NCBI GenBank assembly: GCA_963854835.1
Contig: OY978525.1
Span: 115,581,018-115,645,017 of the forward strand
Source: Megamerina dolium
Lineage: Eukaryota; Arthropoda; Insecta; Diptera; Megamerinidae
Direction of reading: 5' to 3'
Length of the DNA: 64,000 bases
Position numbers and translations under genes: made by a program. The notes under the pieces were generated by a model. It searched no databases. It saw only the letters and a program-made list of their open reading frames with translations, and was not told the DNA's origin. Positions 12,820-25,034 of this stretch are shown here, in pieces (the first letter of the stretch is position 1; each line of letters begins with the position of its first letter).

Positions 12820-13480
12820 GCAAGCCGTGGGCGCATTTAATTACTGCAATTCATGTGCAACATTCAAGCGAACTGAAACAGGCAATCGGCCATTACAGGT
12901 GATGTGTTGATGGTGCTGTGCTGCTGCAACATGCCGTGTGTGAGCGTGATTCTGTATCTTTCTGTCTGTTGGTCTGTTCATCTGTCAGCTGCTGCCATAA
13001 TATTCTCGTATATGTATTTTCATAAATTCAACTCAGCAAAAAAAAAAAAATAATAATAAAGTAAATCATTTTAATCTCATATATGTACATATACATATAT
13101 CGTACATATATGATGACACAATCGTAACAGGCATATGAGACACAGCCGAAAAGGAAATGTTCATATTTAATGGCTTTAATGACTGCCAGAGTTTTGCTAC
13201 TATTTATTAATAACAACGACAGTGAATGTGGCGCTCTGCTGCAATACATTATAATTGCTATAATAAAATATGTATGTGTGTGTGTGTGTGTGTGTGCGAT
13301 GATTTTTTATAATATTATCATCTTATTGCAAAATAAAAGTCAAAATTAAAATTCAATTCAACCAAACCGATGCTGATGATAAATAAAAGTAGATGTTTAA
13401 AAACGATTTATAGTTTAATCTTTATTGAAATAAGATGATTTGTATGAAATGGGAGTGTTTTCATTTTAAATCACCTTGGT
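11819..13480. other. No gene; microsatellites
   Basis: Simple repeats include (TTA)n at 12790-12819, (TG)n at 13271-13297 and CAACAA runs near 12608-12620. The ORF at 11991-12287 (98 codons) starts in AT-rich DNA and shows no domain; I treat it as chance. Confidence 0.5.
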
Positions 13481-13489
13481 TAAGAAGTC

Positions 13490-14440
13490 ATAATTATTAA
13501 ATGTTTTGAAAAAATTATAGCAACGTATAACACATGTTTTTTACATCGAAAATTTAATTTTAATGAAATTTTCTTTAATATTGCAAGTTCCTATAATGGA
13601 TTATGGCACATTTTATAGGATTTTATACTTGCCATAAAAATTACAAAACTAATTTTAAATCGAATTTTTATATAAAATTGAACACAACCTACAATACTTC
13701 TCCATTTTCAGCAAACAAAAGAAATTATAGCAAACTTCTTTCAGCAATTATATTGTAATAATTAGAGCAAAATATTTATAGTGCTAATTTATGCAACTTA
13801 CTATTCTTAATTGCTTTAAAAATTATAGCATATAAATATATTTAATTTAAATATTTATTTATTTTTTGAAAATAATTTTTGTAATTGCTATAATACTTAA
13901 AAAACTTTTATTAAATTATGTTTTTGAGCAAAATTGAAAATAGCTACATTAACTATGTATTTTTAATTATCAAAATAAGTAATTATCACATCTTTATATT
14001 AATATTTTATTCAACTAATATCTATTATAAATTATTATATGTATTATAGCATCAACTTTTTACTTCCATGCCTTTAATTGTACAGGTTTAGTTATCATCA
14101 AAATTATAACATCATTATAGCAACATCCATTTATTTAATAAATATTTTAATAGGATTTATATATTTGTATATTTTGTATATTTGTATATTTTATTTACTA
14201 TAAAAATTTTAAAATACAGATATTATTTAAATTGACATTAAATATTATGGCACTTAAATATTTTTATGCAAATAATCGTTTTTAGTTGCTAGTATTTATT
14301 GAAATAAAATCATTAATAAATGAGAAAAAATTAGTAAGCATAATTTTTATGTGATTAATTCAATTTAAGTAATAACATGGCAATTATAGAATTTTCTTTT
14401 AAAATTAAGCTATAAAAAAATTATAGTGTTCTATAAAAAT
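13490..14440. repeat. AT-rich field of TTATAGCAA-type motifs
   Basis: The motif ATTATAGCAA or close variants recurs many times (for example near 13516, 13732, 13824, 14043 and 14114), with CTTGCCATAAAAATTACAAAAC resembling the CTTGCTATAAAATTATAG block of the 186-1700 repeat. It is probably a more decayed member of the same family. No ORF of note. Confidence 0.4.
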
Positions 14441-16253
14441 ATCATCGGCAAAGCAAAGAGAATGAATACGGACACATTGTCAATCAACCAACTGACTATA
14501 CATAAATATAATTTGCGGTTCTGTGCTTTTTTTTTTGTACTTATTGATATTATATTGATACACAAGTGGCAAGTTTTTGCCATTTTGACGAACAACTAAA
14601 TTAAATTATCACCCAGATATTGGTTAAGTGTTGATGATGGTGGTGTTGGTTATGATGATGATTGTCACAAATAATAAAATGTATAATAATTTTTTTATTT
14701 TTTTCATTCTTCCACATCTTTATGGAATTGAAAGTTGAAATCGAAAATTCATTCAACAAGTTTAATCGCATTTATTTATGATCTCTTTTCTTTTTGTCTC
14801 TTCATATTTCTTTTCATCATTTCGATTGACTTTCTGTCTGAATGTCTACTGTCTACTTCTTCAATATGGCAGCTGGCAAAATATGTATTAATTTCGCTTT
14901 GTGGTTACATACATCGTACATTGATACATAAAAAGATACTGCTGCTGCAATTGATCGAGATTGATATGACAACATTGATTGATTTATAGTGTTTTGTTGT
15001 GTTTTGGCTTTTCGTTTTTTTTTTTTTTTTATTTCTTCTTCATCTTTGTATTACATGTCTGCAAATAAATTCCATTATTATTATTGCATGCGGAAATTAA
15101 AAGTAATATTTGCAAAAAATTCCGTTAAATACACAGGTACGTCGTACCACAACTGCATGCAACACAACACAACACAATCATAAATCATATTTGTGGTCAA
15201 ATCAAAATGTTGCTGGCTATTCGAAAAATTATGTAAAATATTTATGAAATGCAAAAGGAGAACGTATTACTAGTTACCATACTCTGTGGCATGGGAATGT
15301 GTATGTTATGAAAAATAGCAGTATCTATAAAAATGAGAGATATAGGTAGACGTATTTGACTTAAATTTATCATTCAAGGTTCAATTCATTTATTTTCATC
15401 AATTTCATATCATATTTTTTTAATATTATTAATGATTTTATGCCAATCTGAAGGTATGTATCGTACTTAAATATAATAAAGGGTTTTCTACGAATACCGT
15501 CTATGTATGTATGTATATGTATATACATGCCATAAAATTCGTTACACTTATATAAAGTACAGTGAAATCTAATGAAATAATATAATTACAAGTAATTTTT
15601 GAAAAACGATATTAAATCGGTTTTATTCGGTTTGAGTTTTGGGATATAAAGTTACTGATTAACATATAATTTTGACAGCTGGAGCTATGTATCGAGGACT
15701 TAGATATATACTTCAGTTGAATGGTATATCTCATACCCACTCTTTAAGAAATTTAATTGTTCATTGGCTTATCTCTTAATATTATTTAATCAAATATTAA
15801 TTTTGCTCTATGTGAATAATAAAATATATTAAAAAGTAATAATAAAAATAATAATTAAAAAATTGTATTTCTAATTACATATTTCTGAATATCCAATATT
15901 GCTCACATGAAAGAGTTTTCACTGTTGTTAAATTATATCAGCTTTTGCATACACTTAATATAAATTAATAATTCCATTTTAATGTTAAAGGCGCCAGTAT
16001 TTTAGTATTTTGCACAAATAATTTCATTTATTATTTTTAAATTTAATTTTTGTTTTTTTTTTTTTTTTTGCTCTCTCTTTAAACTTTACATACACAATCA
16101 AAGAAATTTAATTAAGTCCATTACTAATTTTCATTTCATTTATTGTTAATTAGTACATATAGATTGTAATACCATTGCTATGATATAAATATTTTACATT
16201 CCATCACATCACACAATGAAATTTGATATAATAATGAGAATAGTTAGTCATGT

Positions 16254-16284
<31 letters not shown>

Positions 16285-18480
16285 ATTTTATATAAATGAT
16301 ATGCCAAGAGGCATGCAACAACAACAACAACAACAACAACAATATCAAATATTAATGAAAATATCAATTATATGACAGCGTGCTCACTTGTATTGTACAA
16401 AAGTAGTAGTGTACATAAATTAATTAAAATGCTTGTATATGTTCTACGTATGTACATACATTAAACTGTACTACAATTTAGACACAAAAAAAAAATATAT
16501 GGTGCTGTTTTGACCAGCGTAATATAAAGTTTGATTTCTTTTTTTGGTGGCCATGGCAATATTTCGGCTGAAAAAAATTTTTTTAAAAACCATTTTTCTA
16601 TGAAATAAATTTATATTAAATGTTATTTCACAAGAAAAAGTGAATCACTTATTTAAAAAAAATAAAATATAAACTGCCAAGTCCTATATTCAAATATTTT
16701 TAATAATAAAATAATTAAATTTCCATTGAGTCGAAATATTTTAATAGACATCTTAAAAAAAAGAATCAAGCTTTATAAAAATTTCGCTGGTAAAATTTTT
16801 TTTTTGTGAGTCACCTTAATATACATAAAAATTTTCAAATAAATTTCATAATAGTAGAAGAGGAAATTAAAATAGAATGACTACACGCAAATATCGAATA
16901 AATAATTTTATCAAATAATCATTTTTGCAATATGTGATACTACAAAGTGTATATATACTATAATTACAAAATCAAACGCGTTGTAATTTGATATATTATA
17001 TGCCAAAAAAACATGTCAACAATATAAATTTGTTTAAATACATTTTTGCTGCAATAAATTTCAAAGAGAGAGAAAAACACGAAATAAAATTGTATATAAT
17101 AAAACAGAACTAAATGAAATAGGAAAAACAAAAACAAAAAAAAAAAAAAAAAAAAAAAGAACGAAACCAAAGTGATTTAAAGCTTATTTGCATGCCACAA
17201 TAAACAATATTACACATAATTGAATATCATTTCATATATTTGTCATACGCCTAAAGGTATGCTTAACGTATGCTTTTTGTGTCAACAATTTATACAATAT
17301 AGCAACAGACAAAAACAGATATTGCATGCGTTTACTATATATGTAAAAGTCAATTTTATTGTAATTATAGTAATTTTGTAATTTTTGTAATTTTCACAGG
17401 TACACAGTGAGCATATAGGGAGTCAAATAAGGATCTTTACTTATTATTTTTTTTTTTTTCCTTTTTATTTATTCTATATTATAAATTTTTTTAGAAAAAC
17501 TATATTTGTGTAAATTTATTTCAATTTGCACAAGTATTTTTTTTGGTTTCAATTGCGTTTATATACTAAAATTAAAATACTTTTTGTGTAAAATTTTCCT
17601 CCGTGTAATAGCATAATACAATAGAAGAATGTAAAAAAAAAAAGATATTAAATTTAGAAATGAGCAAATATCGAATGAAACATATATCGAAAATATATAT
17701 TATTATTGAGCTTTTTATTAAATCAGTTTCTTTGCCTTTTTGTTGCCAATTATTATTACGTATAATGATGATCCATTTATTGCATGTGGTGCTGAGTTTT
17801 AGATCTAAGGCAGATAAGCTTCCATTTTTCATATCACTAGTAATAATATTTCACATTAATTCATACATTATTTAATGCTAGAAAGTCAATTAAAGTAATC
17901 TAAGCTTTAATCCTTTTTATCCTGAAAATCATAGAAAATTTTTTATTTCGTTGGGTTGATTAAACATTAGTTTTTGGAGATCGTACGAAATCTTATTACT
18001 CTGGCATTAAGAATATTGAATGTCACTGGAAAAGATGTATTCAAGAAGCCCGTAAATAAATTGAATATCAAAAATAAATGTTTCCAAAAGTACAAATGTG
18101 TTCCCATTGTTATATCTAAAACTTATCACCCCATTTAGTATAATAGCTCTTACTAGATATAATAAATATTTCGTATATACTAAAAATGAACACATTGTAT
18201 ATGTACACAAACAAATACTTCAACATTTGCAAATATTCAATTAGCATATCAATGAAAATTGACATTTTAATTCAATTAAAAATGGAGTGCAGTTGGAAAT
18301 AATATATTTAAAGAAGTTGATGGGTTGAATTTACAAAAATAACAATAGTATAGGATATTATATAGTATATAGGAGTTATCTGATTTAGAGAAATATATAG
18401 TAATTTAAATTTCAATCGATCATTCCCTAATTACACTGTATTTATGGTAACATACTCTATATCAAAATGGGGTACTGGTA
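14441..18480. other. No gene; microsatellites and AT-rich DNA
   Basis: The stretch contains a (GAT)n run at 16254-16284, a (CAA)n run at 16317-16342, poly-T at 15016-15031 and 16051-16069, poly-A at 17137-17158, and short ORFs of low complexity (for example 14735-14989 and 17572-17832) that carry no family motif. Confidence 0.5.
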
Positions 18481-18789
18481 ACCGCTGCGCTTGTAGCAGG
18501 TTAAAACTGAGCCTGTTACAACTTTTTTTCATACCTACCTACGAACACACAAATCATTAAAATATTCTACGTACCAACCATAAACAAACCATAGAAAATA
18601 TTTTGATTCTTCTTCTTCTCCTTATTGTCATCATACAGTAATACCAGTAGATGTATGCACACATACACATGCTGGTGTAGAGAAAGAAACAATCAAATGA
18701 ATTTTCACTGAACGTAAAATGTAGTATCATAGGAATTTTATACTACATAATTCTTAAATGCTTTATACATAGATATGTACTAAAGGTGT

Positions 18790-19520
18790 ATGACTTGCTG
18801 ATGTATTTTCAAAAAAGTAATCGATGCTTGATCGAGTAAGTCGTAACCCGACACCATATAATTGAAACGATCTTGCTGAATTTTTTGAATCGGCCCGTTC
18901 GAGTAGCTTGCTACCCTTGCTCTTGTAGTCGCGCTGGCAGTAATTCACTCGGCGGCGATAAGTAGCTTTTGCTTTATGCGAGGCTGTCTTATTCGATCGC
19001 TCGCTGAAAGTAGTCGTCTACGAGCCATCAGCTCTGCCCGGGGTCATTTTGACCAACCACATAGACTAGGAGCAACCATCCGCCACCCCATTGGCTGTTC
19101 CTATATATTGCTATAAAGGTCTCCCACTTCTAAGTGTGGGGGCAGCGTTCTGGATACCCTATACAACTATCAGTCGCTGACCTGCTGAGGCGGATCTACT
19201 AGACGACTGATTCATTAGGTGCGACCGGGTGACATTTATTCTCATTATATAAATAAGGTTAGTTAGAGTTAGGTATTTCATTTAGGAGTAGAGTAAGAAA
19301 TTGAATTTGTATTACCTAAAATTATAAAAAAGAAAAATAAAAAAGTACCGAGCCGAACACTCTTCTAGTGTCGGTGAATTGATTGCCAATAGGCAATCGT
19401 GCGGAATTCGGTCCTCCTCCTACAACAAGAGTTTTCCACTGGCCTCTTTTTTGACCCTGGCTGACTGATTAATACCCTAGCTGGGAAACAAAAGGCACGC
19501 CATAGAATAGCCATAGAGCT
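18790..19520 (+). mobile_element. LTR-like, GC-richer segment (candidate solo LTR)
   Basis: Base composition rises sharply against the flanks. The segment holds a promoter-like arrangement: CCCATTGGCTG near 19072, TATA-like CTATATATTGCTATAAAGGT near 19090-19110, then a GC-rich leader, and an AATAAA-like signal near 19334. Direct repeats AGGTTAAAA flank the wider segment near 18499 and 19617. I found no primer-binding site, no TG..CA ends that I trust and no coding sequence, so a solo LTR is a guess. A host promoter or another class of element is possible. Confidence 0.3.
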
Positions 19521-19534
19521 ATTTTAACCCCCTT

Positions 19535-19830
19535 AACCCTCCTGCGAACTGCCAAATGTCATTTTATTAACACCTTCCTAATAAGGATTCAAAACGACCC
19601 TTACATGAGAGAGCTAACAGGTTAAAATATTCTACAAAATTATTTCTCGTAAAATTTCATTGGGATACATATGACCAAAACTAACATATTCCGCTCCGAT
19701 ATGAATTTTAACCTTTTTTTCGACTTATTCTAAAAAAAGACTAAGGCAAAAAACTGTAAGCATAATATGGCCATTAAAAAGAAATTTCGACTTAGAATGC
19801 AAAAAGATTTGAAGGTTTTACTATATGAAT
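19535..19830. repeat. Dispersed repeat E, copy E1
   Basis: This block aligns along about 280 bp with 50265-50545 in the same orientation. Shared segments in order include GACCCTT followed by GA..GAGAG, then ATTCTA.AAAATTATT, CGT.AAATTT, CATATTCCGCTCCGATATGAA (E2 has ATATTTCGCTTCGATATGAA), AATATGGCCAT, and GAATGCAAAAAG. It is noncoding. TTAA and AACCC motifs near the start and the palindromic GGGTC-AAAATGACCC core in E2 are reminiscent of piggyBac-like termini, but that is only a suggestion. Confidence 0.55.
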
Positions 19831-21538
19831 CTCTCATCTTAAGTTAGAATAATTCCACCCCCACAAATACTGTGTCATTGTGTTATTTTCTAAACTTTGT
19901 GCTAATTTAATTCACAATTAAAGCAGTTTTTCTAAAATTTCCTATGCCATTTTATTTCATAGAATCGCTAATAATGTTAGAAAAATATCTAATTAATCGC
20001 ATTTAATTTATAAATACCTAAATCCTTAAATTCTGAAAATCACATGCATTAATCCATCGTCACCTTTCAACATAATGGACAAATTATTTATCATAATTTT
20101 TCTTGCAATTAAAATGATACTTACTATATCCCAATATGCAAAGCTGCCATTAACGGCAATAGAAAAAAAAAATTATATCACAAAAAAAAAAAACTATAAT
20201 CCCTAAACTTATGTTGTACATATACAAATATTTATATAGGTTACAACAAATTACTATGCCCTCTGGGTTGCATAGAAAATAAAACATTTAATAACGATTA
20301 CAAATAAACATGCTCAAATGAAGTAAAAACACGACCAAAAAATAAATTTGAAAAAAAATGTTAAAATTAACATACACATCGAGTCAAAACATGATTGTGT
20401 CTCACCCACTACTTGTATGTATGTATGTGTGTAAGTATACCACCTCAAGAGAACAACTTCCGCCATGGTTATAACATCGAATATTGAATCTAGCTCATAC
20501 TAGCTATTGTTATAGATTATAAATATATAGCAAAGGAGACTTGCGTATGTCTATCACATTTTCAACAAATTTCAACAAAAATAATCCAAACAACAACCAT
20601 CAAGAATAATACACCACGACAGTTGTCGTGTCATGTCATTCACATGATTTAAACGTCAACGTATAAGAGAGCAATATGTTCGAAAGTAGAAATAATATTA
20701 GCAGCAAATAACATGAAATAAACACAAAATGCGTATAACAATTTGTATATGCGTGAGTGTGTGTGTGTGTGTGAGTATACGATTCTAAAATTCAAGTAAA
20801 ACGCACCCTTAGGGTTAATTTTGTACGCATTCTTTATGGGATTTTCTTTTTTTCACCGCATCCAGAGGCAGTGCTTACTCTACATTCATTCATTTCTTAT
20901 TCCTTACGGATAATATACGGCTGTGCTAGTAGTAATGTACTTCATGTTAGCAATACATTACGCTTAAAATACCTAAATGCGAACATAAGTAATGTATGTA
21001 AGTATACCATCTTACATACAATTTCAAATATGAATATATTATATGTATAGGCGTGTCAATTACATATTGAAAGAGACCCACACACACACACACATACCTT
21101 CATTCATACATACATAAATACAAACACAAATAAGTAAGGATATAGATACACACAAATTCCGTTACGGTGTACAAAATTATCAATAGCCCAAGGCATCATT
21201 TGAATTTTGTAGGTTCATTCGTTCGCTTACTAAATACTTATATTATAAATCCATATGCGAGTGGTTTTATCCTGAAATCTAATCGACTTGAAAAGAAATG
21301 GATTACTTCTACTCTTCCCTTTTGAAATTTCTAATGACAATGACAAATTCAAGACAAATTTTAAACAACAGCAATAATAATTATGTAAATGTTTGTTGCT
21401 GATGGTATATTTTCAATAGGTGAACTTCAAAAATTATTGTTATTTGTTTTTCCTTTTCTAATCTGTGGCTTTTTATTGTTGTTATTCTTGTAGCAGGGTC
21501 AGCCATAGGAGGGAGATTTATATACTTCCTTTTTTGTT
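19831..21538. other. No gene; microsatellites
   Basis: AT-rich DNA with a (GT)n run at about 20755-20773 and (CA)n at about 21080-21093. No ORF with a recognisable motif. Confidence 0.5.
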
Positions 21539-21551
21539 TTGATTCTTCCTT

Positions 21552-21908
21552 AAAAAAAATAAAAATATATATGTGGCACTTAAAGCCCGAAGGACCCATT
21601 GGCCGAGCTTCTCTTCCATTACTGTTGTGCTTGTTAAATTTTTGGACAGTATTAGAAGGGTCCTACCTATTTTCCGAACGACAGAACCCTTGTAACATCA
21701 CTTTTTCTGAGCTTTGTCACAGAGTTATTTTGGAAGCTTTTTCATGGCAAGTTCTTACTGTCGGAAGAATTGCCAATTGCTTGCCGACAGGTGGGTACCG
21801 TTCGAAAGAAAAATATTTTCGATATTAATTTTGTTATACATCAACCGGGGATTGAACCACGACCTACAGATCAGAAGGCCAACACACTAGCCACTGAGCT
21901 ACGGCACC
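21552..21908 (-). mobile_element. tRNA-derived SINE, copy 2
   Basis: It has the same head, body and tail as copy 1, read on the minus strand: tRNA-like head near 21840-21908, 3' end GTGGCACTTAAAGCC-type at 21573 and an A/T-rich tail. An exact 13-bp direct repeat TTGATTCTTCCTT flanks it at 21539-21551 and 21909-21921, so the insertion is fairly young or slowly diverged. The plus-strand ORFs at 21571-21976 lie antisense to it. Confidence 0.88.
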
Positions 21909-22198
21909 TTGATTCTTCCTTGATTCTTCCTTCTTATAAAGATCGAGTGCTTGTAGAGATTAATCGAAATCGATAAATCTGATTCATAGATTTTGTATTT
22001 TAATAATTTCTAAGAAAGTGCTTTAAATTCTGTTTTTGATATTTTTGAGAATAATTTTTGGATTCTTTTTCTACTTCTTCTTTATTTTTATACGAGGCAA
22101 TTGTTGTTCTATGAGCATATTTTGATTTCAATTGGATAGATTGCTGGTCATGTCCAATCGGATTATTTTTCGACCTTCTCTGGTCTAGATCCACTCCG

Positions 22199-23222
22199 TT
22201 GCATGCAATAAATTTTAGAAATTTCTATAAGTTAATCCGCCTCATCAGAGCCCTCTACGAAAATTCTGAACTGGCTGTGCTTCATAACATCAGCAACCGA
22301 TTCTCCAACAAAGCGGGTGTAAAGCAAAGTTGCCCCCTGTCGCTCCTTCTCTTCGCCATCGTCCCGGACGACGTCATGTGCCAACTTACCCTATACAGGA
22401 GAGGCATCGTATGGAGTTTTAGCAGGCGCCTGGAGGATTTGGACTTCGCCGATGACATCTGCCTTCTCTCACACAAACTTATCGACATGAAAACGAAGGC
22501 GGACAGCTTAGGCGCGCTGGCACGTACTGTCGAACTGTCGGACTGGAGGTCAACATCGCAAAGACCAAGGCCATGAGAGTTAACGACAAAAACGCAAGCC
22601 ATATAATGATCGATGGATGCTCTATGGAATTTGTTGAAAGTTTCTGTTACCACGGCTGCATTATTATGGCAGACGGCGGAGCTAATGAAGATGTCAACTG
22701 CAGGTTAAACAAAGTAAGGCGCCGTCCTTGCTTTGTTCGAGAGACTGCATGCAGTGTGGGCGCACAAAACTGTGAATATTCAGCTCATGTGTGAAGTCAA
22801 TATTATTGTGAGGAAGTGAAATATGGCTGATCTATAACATCATCACACAAAAACTACAAACTTTCGTCAGCAGATGCCTCCGTATCATCTGTAGAATATT
22901 CTGTCCGAACACCATCAGCAACGACGCGCTGTGGAGACTAACGAATGAAGAACCCGTCCTGTTGCAAATCGAAAATAGAAAGTGGCGATGGATAGGTCAC
23001 GTGCATAGATAGCATTGCAAGAATGGCACTAAACTGGAACCCGCAAGGGATCGGAGGTCGAGGTCGGCCAAAAATACTTGCGGTACGTCAATATTGCGCG
23101 AGCTAGCCGATGTCAACACAACATGGGACGACGCAAAAATAACAGCACAGAACCGTGTACGATGGCAGAGTCTTGTTGAGGCCCTATGCTCCCAAGAGGA
23201 GTTAACAAGGAAAAAAAGCTAA
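22199..23222 (+). pseudogene. Broken reverse transcriptase of an RTE-like non-LTR retrotransposon
   Basis: The first part has the RT fingers/palm features KAGVKQSCPLSLLLFAI and the catalytic box LDFADDICLLSH (F-A-D-D in place of Y-x-D-D). A frameshift near 22535 moves the reading to GLEVNIAKTKAMRV and SFCYHGCIIMADGG. Downstream, decayed C-terminal motifs follow: FVSRCLRIICRIF, then NRKWRWIGHV near 22978, ELADVNTTWDDAK and RVRWQSLVEALCSQEE ending near 23220. The 5' half, including the endonuclease, is missing. The C-terminal layout resembles the RTE-type endonuclease/RT proteins common in animals; the clade assignment is an inference. Confidence 0.8.
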
Positions 23223-23364
23223 AAGACTCACGAGTCAACCAAATGAGTTTAATCGAAGGACTATAGACAAATATTTCACATTCTTCTTATGTATATTTCA
23301 CATATCCTTTTTTTTTTTACTAGTGTAACTCCTCGAAATTTTTCTGAGTGCAAAGCTAATTTTG

Positions 23365-23692
23365 GGAGCCGTAGCTCAGTGGTTAGTGCTTTGGCCTTCT
23401 GGTCTATAGGTCGTGGGTTCAATCCCCGGCTGAAGCATAACAATATGTGATATCGAAAAGATTTTCCTTTCGAACGGTATCCACCTGACGACAAGAATTG
23501 GCAATTTTTCAGGCAATAAAATGTTTGCAAAAAATGCTTCTTAAAAGAGCTCGTTCGGAACTGGCTAATATAAGTAGGTCCCTTCTAATGCTGTCCAAAT
23601 TTAACACACACAATAATATTGGAAGAGCAGCTCGTTGGTATCACATTGGGCCTTTCTGGCCTAAGTGTGTCTTCTCAGAGAGAGGGCAGCCA
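23365..23692 (+). mobile_element. tRNA-derived SINE, copy 3 (diverged)
   Basis: The pol III A box TAGCTCAGTGG lies at 23372-23382 and the B box GTTCAATCC at 23417-23425. The body follows the family (TTTCGAACGGTA.CCACCTG, then TAGGTCCCTTCTAAT) but the 3' end is more diverged than in other copies. Only a weak 7-bp direct repeat AATTTTG flanks it, so its boundaries are approximate. The ORFs here are by-products. Confidence 0.75.
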
Positions 23693-23699
23693 AATTTTG

Positions 23700-24781
23700 A
23701 CAAATTATACCTATGCTACATAATATCGATGAAGAAAGCCCATAATTAATTTCACCTGAACTATTTACCTATGACCCTATGACAACCATCCATCCTTCTA
23801 ATGGCTCTTGCCAGATAATATTGAAAATTTTAAATGATTTACTAATCTTTCAAATCTCTTTTCCTAGTAATGTCTATTAAAAGGCTTTCATAGAAATATA
23901 TAGTGCTAAAGAGATATCTTGTAAATCTTTACTATAACGTATCAAAAGTAACTCCTGCGAGTGCTACTGAGCATCCTGCGAATGCTACTGATGTTGTGTT
24001 TGCCTCTCTTGATACTATTTTCCCTGTTGTCATCAATGTCAAAAATGCTCGGAGACAATATACAATACATACATATTGTTAACAAATAAATATCACAATA
24101 AGAAAAAAAAATATTTCAGACTAAAACAAACAAAAGAAGATGAAACAGAATGTCAATTATGTACAATACATATATTCCCAAAATGAGGAAGTGTAACGAA
24201 ATCTGTGACATATGTATATAGATGCCTGTATGCATCCATATGTATGTTGATGTATATACACACACTATATATAGCTGACAGACAAATAAACAGAAAATTG
24301 TGAGTCATTGAACATATGCAGAAAGGCAGAGAGTATGCTCGTATGAGTAAGAAGATGATATAATGGAGGATAATATGGAATAGTCATATGGTGTACTTGT
24401 ACTAATAAATATTATACACTAATGCTGTGATAGTAATTTTCAAACCGTCCATCCAACTGTGTTTTCCTTCTTTAATGGGTAAGTGTCGAGCGTCGAGTGT
24501 CTTTGTTGTACTAAGTACTATATATGCTTCCATGTATAAGTAGTGTGTGGGATGCTGCATTTCATTTCATTTAATAGTGATGTGGTGCGCGTATTGCTTT
24601 TAATAATCATCATTTTATGTTGGTTGGATATTCTCAATGTTGTTGTTTTTATTATTATTTTTCACGTTTGATGTAGAACATTTTTTTGTTTTCCCCTTTC
24701 ATTACATGTTTGGTTTCCTCTGCTATATTTATACTGATAATAGTATGTATCTCTTGTGACTGCTGGTGGTTGCTGCTTTCA

Positions 24782-24813
<32 letters not shown>

Positions 24814-25029
24814 AATTTGAGCAAATGTGTTGATATTGAAATTGTAACAGCTGCAAAATTGTGCATAATTGAAAATGGCAGTGTAGAAAAATCAAGGCAG
24901 TTAAGCAGGCAGTCGGGCAATTGCAGTAGCAGCAGCCTCAATCGATTTAAAACATAACAAAAATGCGAAGGCGTTTCATATTTTCTTTTGCGTGGTGAAA
25001 TGGGGGAATGCAAGGAATGCAAATCAATT
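23700..25029. other. No gene recognised
   Basis: AT-rich DNA. At 24740-24960 a less AT-biased stretch with CTGCTG repeats gives ORFs on both strands (63 and 97 codons) rich in Ala/Ser or Leu. These are repeat-driven and I do not support them. Confidence 0.45.
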
Positions 25030-25034
25030 CAAGA

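Noticed and set aside
21571..21976. ORFs over SINE copy 2 with similar counterparts at 562-819 and 44752-44946
   Set aside because: The similar translations arise because the same SINE is read antisense at each place; pol III boxes and target duplications show it is a SINE and not a protein family.
24729..25022. Overlapping ORFs on both strands near a CTGCTG run
   Set aside because: Composition is driven by the trinucleotide repeat; there are no motifs, and both strands are open for the same reason.
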